Below, piece by piece: positions 18,019 to 26,741 of a stretch of DNA of 64,000 nucleotides (positions are counted from its first letter, which is position 1; each line of letters begins with the position of its first letter). The stretch comes from Clostridiales bacterium. Lineage in GTDB: Bacteria; Bacillota_A; Clostridia; Oscillospirales; Oscillospiraceae. A model generated the notes under the pieces. It did no database searches. It saw only the letters and a list, made by a program, of their open reading frames with translations, and was not told the DNA's origin. A program made the position numbers and the translations under genes. The stretch is taken from NCBI GenBank assembly GCA_004553625.1, contig SFKX01000002.1, forward strand, positions 1-64,000, given 5' to 3'.

Positions 18019-19575
18019 ATGAGAAAAATAACGGACCTAAGCCTCCGTCCCGGCGAGGACGAGGCGAGGCTCTATGCCCTGGCGGCGGAACGTCTGAACG
18101 TCCCGGCACGGGAGATCGAGGAGCTCACCATCCTCCGCCGGGGCCTGGATGCGCGCAGACGCGGGGCCATACGCTGGGTGTATTCCGTGCTAGTCCGCCT
18201 GAGGGGCGAGCCGGAGGAACCTGCGGAGACATACGAGATACCCCGGCTCACCGCCGAGGGGACCCGCCCGGTGGTCGCGGGTTTCGGACCGGCGGGCATT
18301 TTTGCCGCGTTGGTGCTGGCTCGGGCGGGGCTTGAGCCGCTGGTCCTGGAGCGCGGCCCTGAGATGGCAGAGCGGCAGAGGGCAGTCGAAGCCTTCCGCG
18401 CCGGCGGCGACTTTGACCCGGAGGCCAACGTCCAGTTCGGTGAGGGCGGCGCCGGGGCCTTCTCAGACGGGAAGCTCGGCACCGGCACGCACGACAGGCG
18501 CATCGCCTGGGTGCTCCGTACCCTCGTCGAGCACGGGGCGAAGCCCTCCATCACCTACGACGCCAAACCCCACCTCGGCACCGACGTGCTCTCCCGCGTG
18601 GTCGTGAACATAAGGCGGGAGATAGAGGCACTGGGCGGCGAGCTGCGTTTCCGCACCCGCCTGGACGGCCTGGATATCCGCGGCGGCGAGCTCCGGGGCA
18701 TACGGCTCAGCTCGGAGGGGACGGATGAATATTTATCCACCGACCGTCTCATCCTGGCCACCGGACACAGCGCGAGGGACACGTTCAAAATGCTGCTTGA
18801 GGCCGGGCTCCCGCTGGAGCCGAAGGCCTTTTCTATGGGCGCAAGGATCGAGCACCTGCAAGCGGAGATCGACCTTGCACAGTACGGCGCGCCGCGCGGG
18901 AAGCGGCTGCCTGCGGCGGATTACGGTCTCAACGTACACCTGCCGGACGGGCGCGGGGTCTACACCTTCTGCATGTGTCCGGGCGGCGTGGTCATAAACG
19001 CGGCAAGCGAGCCGGGCGGAGTCGTGACGAACGGCATGAGCTGGTCCGGCCGGGCGGGGCGGAACGCGAATTCAGCCCTGCTGGTCTCCGTCTCCCCGGC
19101 GGACTTCCCCTGCCCGGGTCCGCTGGGCGGGCTTGAGTGGCAGAGGCAGCTGGAGCGCCGCGCCTTTGAATATGCAGGCGGCTATCTGGCCCCGGCGCAG
19201 CTCGTCTCGGACTTCCTGGCGGGCCGGGCCTCCGACGGACCGGGCCGCGTGGAGCCGAGCATAAAGCCCGGCGTATATTGGGGCGACCTCAGAAAGGTCC
19301 TGCCGGAGCTCCTAACGCAGTCCATGGCTGCGGCGCTGCCGCTCCTGGGCCGGAAGCTCCGGGGCTTCGACTCCGGCGACGCTGTCCTGACCGGGCCGGA
19401 GACCCGTTCATCCTCTCCCGTGCGCATACCGAGGGACAAAGGCTGCTGTTCCGCTGTCCGCGGTCTCTACCCCTGCGGCGAGGGCGCAGGCTGGGCCGGA
19501 GGCATCACCAGCGCCGCCGTGGACGGGATGCGCTGCGCAGAGGCGGTCATAGCGGCCGCGGAGGCGGGGAAATGA
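18019..19575 (+). CDS. FAD-dependent dehydrogenase, COG2509 family
   Basis: 518 residues from ATG 18019 (GGGGAGG upstream). The N-terminal about 80 residues are a distinct domain (ADRL-type region with EELTILRRGLDARR), then a dinucleotide-binding GFGPAGIFAALVLARAG, EGGAGAFSDGKLGTGTHDRR, RLILATGHSARDTF and C-terminal GEGAGWAGGITSAAVDG. This layout is that of the conserved FAD-dependent proteins of Firmicutes with no known substrate. It is coupled by a four-base overlap to the next gene. Confidence 0.85.
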   Translation: MRKITDLSLRPGEDEARLYALAAERLNVPAREIEELTILRRGLDARRRGAIRWVYSVLVRLRGEPEEPAETYEIPRLTAEGTRPVVAGFGPAGIFAALVLARAGLEPLVLERGPEMAERQRAVEAFRAGGDFDPEANVQFGEGGAGAFSDGKLGTGTHDRRIAWVLRTLVEHGAKPSITYDAKPHLGTDVLSRVVVNIRREIEALGGELRFRTRLDGLDIRGGELRGIRLSSEGTDEYLSTDRLILATGHSARDTFKMLLEAGLPLEPKAFSMGARIEHLQAEIDLAQYGAPRGKRLPAADYGLNVHLPDGRGVYTFCMCPGGVVINAASEPGGVVTNGMSWSGRAGRNANSALLVSVSPADFPCPGPLGGLEWQRQLERRAFEYAGGYLAPAQLVSDFLAGRASDGPGRVEPSIKPGVYWGDLRKVLPELLTQSMAAALPLLGRKLRGFDSGDAVLTGPETRSSSPVRIPRDKGCCSAVRGLYPCGEGAGWAGGITSAAVDGMRCAEAVIAAAEAGK

Positions 19576-20087
19576 AGCGGCTCTGGCTCATAGGCGGGCC
19601 GATGGGCGTGGGCAAGAGCCGCGCCGGCCGCCTCCTGCGGGACAGGCTGCCCCGCAGCGTCTACCTCGACGGAGACTGGTGCTGGGACGCGCGGCCCTTC
19701 GTCGTGACGGAGGAGACAAAGGCCATGGTCCTGCAGAACATCCGCTTCCTCCTTGAGAACTTCCTGCGCTGCTCGGAATACGAGAACGTCGTCCTAACCT
19801 GGGTCATGCACAGGCAGGAGATCCTCGACGAGCTGACGAGGAAGCTGCCCGACTGCGAGACGATAGCCGTCTCTCTCCTCTGTACCGAGGCGGAGCTGCG
19901 CCGCCGCCTGGAGCGGGATATCGCCGCAGGGCTCCGGGAGCCGGACGTGCTCGAGCGCGCCGCGGCATACCTGCCGCTCTACGCCGGGCTGCGGAGCTTC
20001 AAGCTGGATACTACCTGCCTCAGTCCCGAGAAGACCGCCGAGGCGATTGAAAGTATATACAATACTGAATGGAGGAATATACAATGA
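19572..20087 (+). CDS. Small P-loop kinase-like protein
   Basis: 171 residues. Walker A GGPMGVGKSRAG lies at residues 7-18, and LDGDWCW looks like the substrate/Mg segment seen in gluconate- or shikimate-kinase-like P-loop enzymes. A basic segment (CTEAELRRRLERD) may be the lid. No specific substrate can be assigned. ATGA overlap with the upstream flavoprotein gene and TGA/ATG overlap with the downstream SDR gene place it in the same operon. Confidence 0.65.
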   Translation: MKRLWLIGGPMGVGKSRAGRLLRDRLPRSVYLDGDWCWDARPFVVTEETKAMVLQNIRFLLENFLRCSEYENVVLTWVMHRQEILDELTRKLPDCETIAVSLLCTEAELRRRLERDIAAGLREPDVLERAAAYLPLYAGLRSFKLDTTCLSPEKTAEAIESIYNTEWRNIQ

Positions 20088-20866
20088 AGATAGCCGTTGT
20101 GACGGGCGCATCCTCCGGCATGGGCCTGGAATTTGCCAAGGCGATAGACGCTGAGGAGACGCTGGACGAGATCTGGCTAATTGCGCGGCGCGGGGACAGG
20201 CTGGAGGCCCTGGCGAAGGAGCTGAGGGCGCCGGCGCGCATCCTGACTCTGGACCTGGGCAGGCCGGAGAGCTTTGAGGAATACAAAAAGCTGCTGGAGG
20301 CGGAAAAGCCGCTCATCTCCACGCTCTGCAACGCGGCGGGTTTCGGCCGTTTCGCGCTTTTCACGGAGACGGAGCTGGACGTGAACCTCGCCATGATAGA
20401 CCTGAACGACAAGGCGCTCGTCGCCATGACGCAGCTGAGCCTGCCCTGGATGAAGCGGGGCTCGCGGGTGATAAATCTGGACTCGCTTTCGGCCTTCCAG
20501 CCGGTGCCGTACCAGTGCATCTACGGTTCGACGAAGGCATTTGTCCTGAGCTTTTCTCGTGCGCTGAACGTGGAGCTGGAGCCGCGCGGGATAAGGGTCA
20601 TGGCGGTGTCTCCCGGCTGGGTAAAGACGGAATTTTTTGACCACGCTGTATCCGACAACGGGGCCGTGACGTACTACGACGTCCTCTGGGAGCCGGCGGA
20701 CGTGGCGAAGCGGGCGATGCGCGACTACAAAAAGGGCAAGGACGTTTCGATCCTGGGCCACAGGGTCCGCCGCCAGGTGCTGCTCGTAAAACTGCTGCCG
20801 CACAGGCTCGTCATGAAGGTTTGGATGAAGCAGCAGGGCCATGCCAACAGGCCGCCGGAGGACTGA
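20084..20866 (+). CDS. SDR family NAD(P)-dependent oxidoreductase
   Basis: 260 residues. The short-chain dehydrogenase pattern is clear: TGASSGMG cofactor motif (8-15), CNAAGFG (the NAG-like motif), catalytic Ser in NLDSLSAFQ, and YGSTK as the YxxxK pair. It resembles the DltE/YqjQ-like group of general dehydrogenases. Substrate unknown. Start ATG 20084 has GGAGGAAT upstream, inside the previous gene. Last gene of the overlapping run that begins with pyc. Confidence 0.88.
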   Translation: MKIAVVTGASSGMGLEFAKAIDAEETLDEIWLIARRGDRLEALAKELRAPARILTLDLGRPESFEEYKKLLEAEKPLISTLCNAAGFGRFALFTETELDVNLAMIDLNDKALVAMTQLSLPWMKRGSRVINLDSLSAFQPVPYQCIYGSTKAFVLSFSRALNVELEPRGIRVMAVSPGWVKTEFFDHAVSDNGAVTYYDVLWEPADVAKRAMRDYKKGKDVSILGHRVRRQVLLVKLLPHRLVMKVWMKQQGHANRPPED

Positions 20867-20882
20867 GCCAAAAGTTTAATTA

Positions 20883-20911
20883 TTGACAAACCGGCGCAGC
20901 GGGAATAAATT
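20883..20911 (+). promoter_or_regulatory. SigA-type promoter upstream of the DUF4914 gene
   Basis: TTGACA (20883-20888), a 17-bp spacer and TAAATT (20906-20911). A GC-rich stretch follows and then the ribosome site at about 20962. Confidence 0.65.
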
Positions 20912-20975
20912 AGTATAGTATGTTATAGCGAATGCGCCGTTGCCCCCTGCCCGGCGCGGAAAGTGAGGTAGGTAG

Positions 20976-22853
20976 ATGAACATACTTTTTGAAAGATTTT
21001 CCCTTCCCGAGCAGCTCAGTCGGGTTATCTACAACAGCCCGAGCGTTATCATCCCCACAAGCAAAGAGGTGCTCTTCGAGCTGATCTTCGGCAATGAGCA
21101 CACGGGGAAGATCGAGGTGCTCTACGATATACACGGCAAGGTCGTGAAGGAGGCCGAGGTCGTCCGCTGCCGCAACGGCGCGGCCGTCAACTACCCGGAG
21201 GACTATATGCGCAGGAGAGACCCGGACTGCATGCGCATCGCAGACGACCTGCCCACGGATAAGCCCCGCTTCGAGGAGGTCTACGGCTATAAGTTCGACG
21301 AGCTCAGGATAGAGACGCTCCGCTGGCTGACGAAGCAGGAGCTCATCCTGGTCCCCTTCAAGGCCGGCGGCTATGACTACGGCTACGAGGCCGTGCTGGT
21401 CTGCCCGAGGAACGCGGCCTTCTTCGGCTTTGCGATGGCGCAGCTCCAGGCCTTCGTGGACATCCGGACGGTGGACCACTTCAAGCCCCGCGCGGTGGTC
21501 TATGCCGCGCCGCCCTTCCGTCACACGCACTTCAACGGCAAGCAGGTTGTCGTCTACAACAGGATGAAGGACCTGCACGAGGTTTTCTCTTATAACCTCT
21601 ACCCCGGTCCCTCCGCCAAGAAGGGCATCTACAGCGTGCTTCTGGACATCGGCGAGCAGGAGGGCTGGGTCACGGCCCACGCCTCTTCGGCGCGCATCAT
21701 CACGCCCTATGAGAACGAGATGGTCATGATGCACGAGGGCGCCTCCGGCGGCGGCAAGAGCGAGCTTTTGCAGGACGTCATGCGCTGCGCGGACGGCCGC
21801 GTCCTTCTGGGCGTGGATCTGGTGACGGGCGAAGAGCGCTATATCAGCATGAGCGACACCTGTACGATAGCCCCCGTGACGGACGATATGGCCATGTGCC
21901 CGCCCAGCATCCAGAAAAACGGCGGCAAGCTCAGCCTCGTGGACGGCGAGGACGGCTGGTTCGTCCGCGTGGACGGCATCACCTCCTACGGCTGCGACCC
22001 GATGTATGAGCGCATCGCCATACACTCGAAGGAACCGCTCATGTTCTTCAACCTCGAGGCGGTGCCCCGTGCTACCTGCCTCCCCTGGGAGCACATTCCG
22101 GATTCGGACGGCAAGCCCTGCCCGAACCCGAGGATAATCGTCCCGCGCCGGATGATAGAGAACATCGTCTCCACTCCCGTGGACGTGGACGTGCGCTCCT
22201 TCGGCGTGCGCATGCCGCCCGCTACGGCAAAGAAGCCGACCTACGGCATCATGGGGCTCATGCACATCACCCCGCCGGCTTTGGCCTGGCTCTGGCGGCT
22301 CGTCGCACCGCGCGGTTTCAAGAATCCGAGCATAAGCGGCGGCAGCCCCCTGGCGAGCGAGGGCGTCGGCTCCTACTGGCCCTTTGCCACCGGCAAGCGG
22401 GTCGTCCAGGCGAACCTCCTGCTTGAGCAGATAATAAACTGCACGCAGACCAGGTACGTCCTAATCCCGAACCAGCACATCGGAAGCTACAAGGTCGGCT
22501 TTGCAGCCGAGTGGATAGCGAGGGAGTACCTTGCCCGCCGCGGCGGCGTCAACATGAAGATGGATAGGCTCTCCCCGGCGCGCTGCCCGCTCTTCGGCTA
22601 CGCGCTCAACGAGATGAAGGTTGACGGCCAGCGCATCTCCAGCCGCTTCCTGCGTCCGGAACTTCAGGAATCCCTGGGCGAGGAGGGCTACGACAAGGGC
22701 GCCGAGGTGCTCTACAAGTTCTTCGAGAAGGAACTCGCCGTCTACGACACGGAGGAGCTCCACCCCGTCGGCCGCCAGATCCTCGAGTGCTTCAAAAACC
22801 GCGGCACGGTAGAGGACTACTGCAAGATCATCCCCCTCGGTCTGAGCGAGTGA
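20976..22853 (+). CDS. DUF4914 family protein, PEPCK-like P-loop
   Basis: 625 residues. It matches the uncharacterised DUF4914 family of Clostridia and relatives. A glycine-rich nucleotide loop, HEGASGGGKSE, lies at about residues 253-263 and resembles the phosphate loop of phosphoenolpyruvate carboxykinase and HPr kinase rather than ordinary P-loops. LPWEHIP and the conserved NPRIIVPRRMIENI segment follow. A metabolite- or protein-kinase activity is possible, but no function is established. It is a single-gene unit with its own promoter and terminator. Confidence 0.75.
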   Translation: MNILFERFSLPEQLSRVIYNSPSVIIPTSKEVLFELIFGNEHTGKIEVLYDIHGKVVKEAEVVRCRNGAAVNYPEDYMRRRDPDCMRIADDLPTDKPRFEEVYGYKFDELRIETLRWLTKQELILVPFKAGGYDYGYEAVLVCPRNAAFFGFAMAQLQAFVDIRTVDHFKPRAVVYAAPPFRHTHFNGKQVVVYNRMKDLHEVFSYNLYPGPSAKKGIYSVLLDIGEQEGWVTAHASSARIITPYENEMVMMHEGASGGGKSELLQDVMRCADGRVLLGVDLVTGEERYISMSDTCTIAPVTDDMAMCPPSIQKNGGKLSLVDGEDGWFVRVDGITSYGCDPMYERIAIHSKEPLMFFNLEAVPRATCLPWEHIPDSDGKPCPNPRIIVPRRMIENIVSTPVDVDVRSFGVRMPPATAKKPTYGIMGLMHITPPALAWLWRLVAPRGFKNPSISGGSPLASEGVGSYWPFATGKRVVQANLLLEQIINCTQTRYVLIPNQHIGSYKVGFAAEWIAREYLARRGGVNMKMDRLSPARCPLFGYALNEMKVDGQRISSRFLRPELQESLGEEGYDKGAEVLYKFFEKELAVYDTEELHPVGRQILECFKNRGTVEDYCKIIPLGLSE

Positions 22854-22875
22854 GTCCTTAATCCATAAAAAGATA

Positions 22876-22910
22876 AATGCGGCATGGCCTTTTGGCCATG
22901 CCGCATTTTT
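22876..22910. terminator. Bidirectional terminator between convergent genes
   Basis: A 14-bp perfect stem (AATGCGGCATGGCC and its complement) around a TTTT loop, followed by TTTTT. Confidence 0.9.
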
Positions 22911-22922
22911 GCGTTCGTCGAG

Positions 22923-23543
22923 TTATCTTATGAAGTTCGTTATGTTCCCGCGCTCGCTCTTGGGCGGTTCTATGCCGGACTTTTTGCCGGCCTCAATGCA
23001 GCGGAGCAGCCAGGCCATATTCCGGGCGAGATTGCGCGCGGTCTGCAGGCCCTCGGCGTCCTGCGCCGCGTCCGCCTGACATGAGCCGTAGACCATGTTC
23101 CAATAGGTGGAGGAGATTATGGGCATCTGGCTGATGGTGAAATACTTGTTTATAACGTCGAGCGAGGCCGTGGTCCCGGCCCTGCGCGCGCTGGCGAAGG
23201 CTGCGGCGGGCTTGTGGGCGAACTTTGAGCCGCCGGCGTAGAACATCCTGTCCAGGAAGGCGAGGAGCGCGCCCGCAGGAGAGGCGTAATGCACAGGGGT
23301 GGCGACGACGAGTGCGTCCGCCGCGGCGAGCTTTTCTATGGCTTCGTTCACCCTGTCGCCTATGACGCAGACGCCGGTCTTTTTGCAGGCGCCGCAGGCT
23401 GTGCAGCCGGAGACCGGCCCGGCGCCGACCTCGATGAGCTCGGACTCAATGCCCTCAGCTGCAAAGACCTTTTCCATCTCGCGCAGGGCGAGACGGGAGC
23501 TGCCCTCCTTGTGCGGGCTGCCGCTTATCATGATGACTTTCAT
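22923..23543 (-). CDS. Flavodoxin-family NAD(P)H-dependent FMN reductase
   Basis: 206 residues. MISGSPHKEGSS is the phosphate-binding FMN motif of WrbA/multimeric-flavodoxin reductases, followed by GCTACGACKKTG, the cysteine-rich segment of the iron-sulfur flavoprotein-like subset, and TPVHYASPAG. It likely shuttles electrons from NAD(P)H or ferredoxin to an unidentified acceptor. The second ATG (23543) is preferred over 23549 because AAGGAGG is then 7 bases away, not one. The upstream EEP gene ends inside its ribosome site region. Confidence 0.85.
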   Translation of the reverse strand: MKVIMISGSPHKEGSSRLALREMEKVFAAEGIESELIEVGAGPVSGCTACGACKKTGVCVIGDRVNEAIEKLAAADALVVATPVHYASPAGALLAFLDRMFYAGGSKFAHKPAAAFASARRAGTTASLDVINKYFTISQMPIISSTYWNMVYGSCQADAAQDAEGLQTARNLARNMAWLLRCIEAGKKSGIEPPKSERGNITNFIR

Positions 23544-23545
23544 GT

Positions 23546-24610
23546 TCATGCCTCCTTAAAGCCTATCTCCATGACCACGGGGTTGTGGTCGGAATATTTG
23601 AAGCCCAGGTCCTGGGTCTGGACGCTCAGGACCTCCACGTTGGGCGAGACGATGAAGCCGTCCAGGACGTAGTGCTGGCTGGTCCCGGAGTCGTAGGGCG
23701 CGTCCAGCAAGCGGCAGGTGGGGGAGGAGTCGTCATATACATAACTCCAGCCCTCGGGCAGGCTCTCCGCCTCCAGAACGCCGGGAGCCCAGACGTCGCC
23801 CTCGCCTATGGGCCACTTCTCCAGAGTGCCGGGGAAGGTCTGGTTGAAGTCCCCGCCGGCTATGACGTAGTTGCCCCTTGCATATTCCTCCTCGAGTATC
23901 TGAAAGAGCATTGCGGTCTGCGCGGCCTTGCCCTCTCCGTCGTCGTATGCCTCGAGGTGGAGGTTCACGACGACGAGCTCGCCCTCCACTTCCGGCAGGG
24001 CGTAGCGGCTCACGAGCAGGCAGCGCTTGAGGTTCGCCGTCCTGAGCGGCCAGGAGAAGGGGCAGGGCAGAGCAATCCGCTCGGCCGAGCCGCCCTCGAC
24101 AGCGTAGTCGGAGGTCGTCAGGATGCCGCTGTTCACCTTGCCTATCGGCGGCCAGGGGAACGGGACGAAGGGGCAGGAGTAGTTGAGCGCATAGACCGAG
24201 CTGTGGGCATTCCGGCCCTCGGAGAAGGTTTTCATCTCGTTCGTATCGTAGCTGCGGGTGGAGTCCTCGTCCACCTCCTGGAGCAGGTAGATGTTTGCGT
24301 CCAGCTCGTCCAGGGTGTCCAGCACGCCGTTGAAGTAGACGTCGAAATCCGCAAGTTCGGGCTTGCCGTCGCCCTTGCCGCCGTCCATGACGAAGTCCTC
24401 GTTTTCACCGAGGCCGCAGTAGCCTACGTTCCAGCTGACGACGCGGATGCTCTCGCCCGGGGTCTCAGGTTCGCCCAAGGCCTGGGCGTCTATGTATTCC
24501 ACGGCGGCGGGCTTATATTCCGTTGCCGAGAGGAAGCCCACGAGGCCGCCAGCCGCGACGAGGATGACGATGACGATGATGAGCAGAACTTTGAGCAGTT
24601 TCTTTCCCAT
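23546..24610 (-). CDS. Endonuclease/exonuclease/phosphatase (EEP) family protein, membrane-anchored
   Basis: 354 residues. One N-terminal membrane helix (about 5-27) is followed by an extracytoplasmic EEP/DNase I-like domain: SWNVGYCG, LLQEVD (metal-binding Glu), NLHLEAYDDG, GGDFNQ and SDHNPVV. The fold covers nucleases, sphingomyelinase-like and inositol-phosphate phosphatases; which of these it is cannot be told. It is followed at once by the flavodoxin gene and preceded by the MBL gene on the same strand. Confidence 0.85.
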   Translation of the reverse strand: MGKKLLKVLLIIVIVILVAAGGLVGFLSATEYKPAAVEYIDAQALGEPETPGESIRVVSWNVGYCGLGENEDFVMDGGKGDGKPELADFDVYFNGVLDTLDELDANIYLLQEVDEDSTRSYDTNEMKTFSEGRNAHSSVYALNYSCPFVPFPWPPIGKVNSGILTTSDYAVEGGSAERIALPCPFSWPLRTANLKRCLLVSRYALPEVEGELVVVNLHLEAYDDGEGKAAQTAMLFQILEEEYARGNYVIAGGDFNQTFPGTLEKWPIGEGDVWAPGVLEAESLPEGWSYVYDDSSPTCRLLDAPYDSGTSQHYVLDGFIVSPNVEVLSVQTQDLGFKYSDHNPVVMEIGFKEA

Positions 24611-24631
24611 TTTTGCACCTCCGGGTATGGA

Positions 24632-25612
24632 TCAGGGGTAAAAGCGCCACAGACCGCCGGATTCCTCCCTGCGGGCGCGGCCACGTGTCGTCAGGTATTC
24701 CAAATGCGCCGCGGCCTCGCCGACGGCGAACCATTTCTGCTGCAGGGGAAAGTCCTCCCAGGCGGAGCTCTTGCCCCGGACCTTCCATCTCATGCGCCCG
24801 GCGATTTCATAGGCCGTCAGCCCGGGCTCACGCTCCAGGACGCCGATGAGCTCACGTATCCTCGCGCCGTGGTGCTCAATTATGGTGCCGATACGCTCGG
24901 CCATCGTGCAGCTGACGGTCCTGTGCGCGGGAAGGGGCAGGCGCACGTCGAAGATGCTGATATCCATAAGGCTGTGGACGTATTTGCCCAGCGGGTCCTC
25001 GAAGCCCTGCCAGGTTGTGATATTGGGCGTGATATCGAAGAGGACGTGGTCGCCCAGGAACATGACCTTGTTCTCGCGGTCATAGAGGCAGACGTGGCCT
25101 GGCGTGTGGCCCGGCGTCTCGATGACGCGCAGGCGCCGCCCGCCGTATTCCAGGGTGTCTCCATCGGAGATGTGCGTGAACTCGGCCTTTTTCACGCTGC
25201 TGAACTTGCGCATGGGCGAGTCCTGCAAAAAGTCCATCTCCTCCCGGGAGAAGCCGAGCATGCTGTATTCCTCCATGCGCAGCGTGTTCTTGGCTACCCG
25301 GAAGCTCTCGAGCCTGTCTCCGTCCTCACGGTTTATGTAGACCCTCGTCTCCGGAGCGGCGAGCTCCGCGGCGAGGCCGGTGTGGTCCGAGTGCATGTGC
25401 GTGAGGAAGATATCCGTGTTCTCCATGCTGACGCCCAGCTCATCCAGGCCGGCGAGCAGCGCCTGCCTGCACTCGTCCTGGCGGAAGCCGGTGTCTATGA
25501 GCAGGTTGCGTCCGCTCTCGCTTTTGATGAGGTAGGCGTTCAGGTTTTTCAGCGGGTTCCCGGGCAGAGGGACGAAGATGCTGTAGATGTTCTCTTCTAT
25601 ATGTGTGTACAT
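24632..25612 (-). CDS. MBL-fold metallo-hydrolase
   Basis: 326 residues. The metal-binding motif THMHSDHTG (HxHxDH) lies at about residues 70-78; later TPGHTPGH and GDHVLFD supply further ligands. The C-terminal about 80 residues form a winged-helix-like tail common in the LACTB2/RNase Z-like MBL subgroup. It hydrolyses an unknown ester or thioester. It is first of a minus-strand group with the EEP and flavodoxin genes (21-base gap). Confidence 0.85.
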   Translation of the reverse strand: MYTHIEENIYSIFVPLPGNPLKNLNAYLIKSESGRNLLIDTGFRQDECRQALLAGLDELGVSMENTDIFLTHMHSDHTGLAAELAAPETRVYINREDGDRLESFRVAKNTLRMEEYSMLGFSREEMDFLQDSPMRKFSSVKKAEFTHISDGDTLEYGGRRLRVIETPGHTPGHVCLYDRENKVMFLGDHVLFDITPNITTWQGFEDPLGKYVHSLMDISIFDVRLPLPAHRTVSCTMAERIGTIIEHHGARIRELIGVLEREPGLTAYEIAGRMRWKVRGKSSAWEDFPLQQKWFAVGEAAAHLEYLTTRGRARREESGGLWRFYP

Positions 25613-25676
25613 ATCGGCTCCTCGTGTAATAATAGTATAAAACTATTTTAACACATATTTCCCTCGCGCGACAGCC

Positions 25677-26102
25677 CTATCTTTTGAAAAGCAGCACTCC
25701 GCCGACCATGAGCGCCAGGCCGAGGCCCTTCTGCCAGTCCAAGGCGACGCGCTCTGCTCCCATAAGGCCCAGGGCGTCTATGAGCGCGGCGACGGCCAGC
25801 TGGCTGATGAGGATTACGCTTATCGCCACGGTGGGCGAGAGCGCGCCTATGCCGAGCATGACGGTAACCGTGATGACGAGGCCCAGGACCCCGCCGAGCA
25901 TATAGTACCATGGCACGCTGCCGAGCTGAGAGAAGCTCCCCGTCCTGTGGACAAAGAGGGCCAGGACGGACAGGACCGCCGCAGTACACTGGACGAGGGT
26001 GTTGGCCTCCATCGTGCCGATTCCCTCGCCCAGGCGGGTGTTCATGACGCCCTGAACGCTCATCGCGGCGCCCGCAAGGGCGCAGAATATAAAGCCTAGC
26101 AT
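25677..26102 (-). CDS. DMT-family transporter, YdcZ (DUF606) type
   Basis: 141 residues with five hydrophobic helices. GAAMSVQGVMNTRLGE and the half-size length are typical of the YdcZ/DUF606 branch of drug/metabolite transporters, which often act as pairs; only one gene is present here. The in-frame upstream extension to 26213 is Arg/His-rich and not membrane-like, so the ATG at 26102 is taken as start. Substrate unknown. Confidence 0.8.
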   Translation of the reverse strand: MLGFIFCALAGAAMSVQGVMNTRLGEGIGTMEANTLVQCTAAVLSVLALFVHRTGSFSQLGSVPWYYMLGGVLGLVITVTVMLGIGALSPTVAISVILISQLAVAALIDALGLMGAERVALDWQKGLGLALMVGGVLLFKR

Positions 26103-26175
26103 GTGAAAAAGCCGCCTTTCGTCAAAACGATGAATAGCCCGCCTGCGAAAAGCGGTGTTTTTGGGAAAATACCAC

Positions 26176-26204
26176 TTGTGCGCGAGACGTGGATATGTTA
26201 TAAC
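26176..26204 (+). promoter_or_regulatory. Candidate promoter of the ACT-hom operon
   Basis: TTGTGC (26176-26181), a 17-bp spacer and TATAAC (26199-26204), about 70 bases before the ACT-protein start. Confidence 0.55.
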
Positions 26205-26274
26205 TGTGTGCATCGGGTAAATACATTCGGCCGCTTCCCGGCTACACCGGGGGCGCGCGAAGGAGGCGCATCAA

Positions 26275-26721
26275 ATGGATGAGAAAGCTGTCCCGAAATA
26301 CCTGCTTGTGGAGGCCGGTGTGCTGCCGGAGGTCTTCGTCAAGGTGACGCAGGTGCAGGAGCTGCTTGAGACCGGCGAGGTCAAGACCGTGGCGGACGCC
26401 GTCGAACGGATTGGCATAAGCCGGAGCGCTTATTACAAGTATAAGGACTCGGTCCGCCCTTTCCGGGACATGAAGCAGGGCGGGATCGTCACCTTTAACG
26501 CGCTTCTGCGCGACAAGAAGGGGATACTCAGCTCGCTCCTAGCTATTTTTGCCGATACGGGCGCTAATATTCTGACGATAAACCAGAGCATACCGACAAA
26601 CGGAGCCGCGCTCGTCACGATCTCCGCTACGACGGAGAACATGCCCATAGGCGTGGACGAGCTGATCGCCAAGGCGCGCGGACAGGACGGGGTCATCCGC
26701 TTCGACGCGCTGGCGGGCTGA
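26275..26721 (+). CDS. ACT domain-containing protein, UPF0735/PheB type
   Basis: 148 residues. The N-terminal 65 residues form a helix-turn-helix-like region (AVERIGISRSAYYKYKD), and the C-terminal part is an ACT domain (about 72-147; NTLL-type FNALLRDKKGILSSLLAIF, ILTINQS). ACT domains bind amino acids and regulate enzymes. PheB-like proteins of this kind are regularly found directly before homoserine dehydrogenase, as here (20-base gap), suggesting threonine/methionine-pathway regulation. Confidence 0.88.
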   Translation: MDEKAVPKYLLVEAGVLPEVFVKVTQVQELLETGEVKTVADAVERIGISRSAYYKYKDSVRPFRDMKQGGIVTFNALLRDKKGILSSLLAIFADTGANILTINQSIPTNGAALVTISATTENMPIGVDELIAKARGQDGVIRFDALAG

Positions 26722-26741
26722 GAGCGGGGGGAGAGAAAGAG

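Noticed and set aside
23585..25651. A 688-codon plus-strand open frame
   Set aside because: It is antisense to the EEP and MBL hydrolase genes, has low-complexity GC-driven composition and no recognisable domain.
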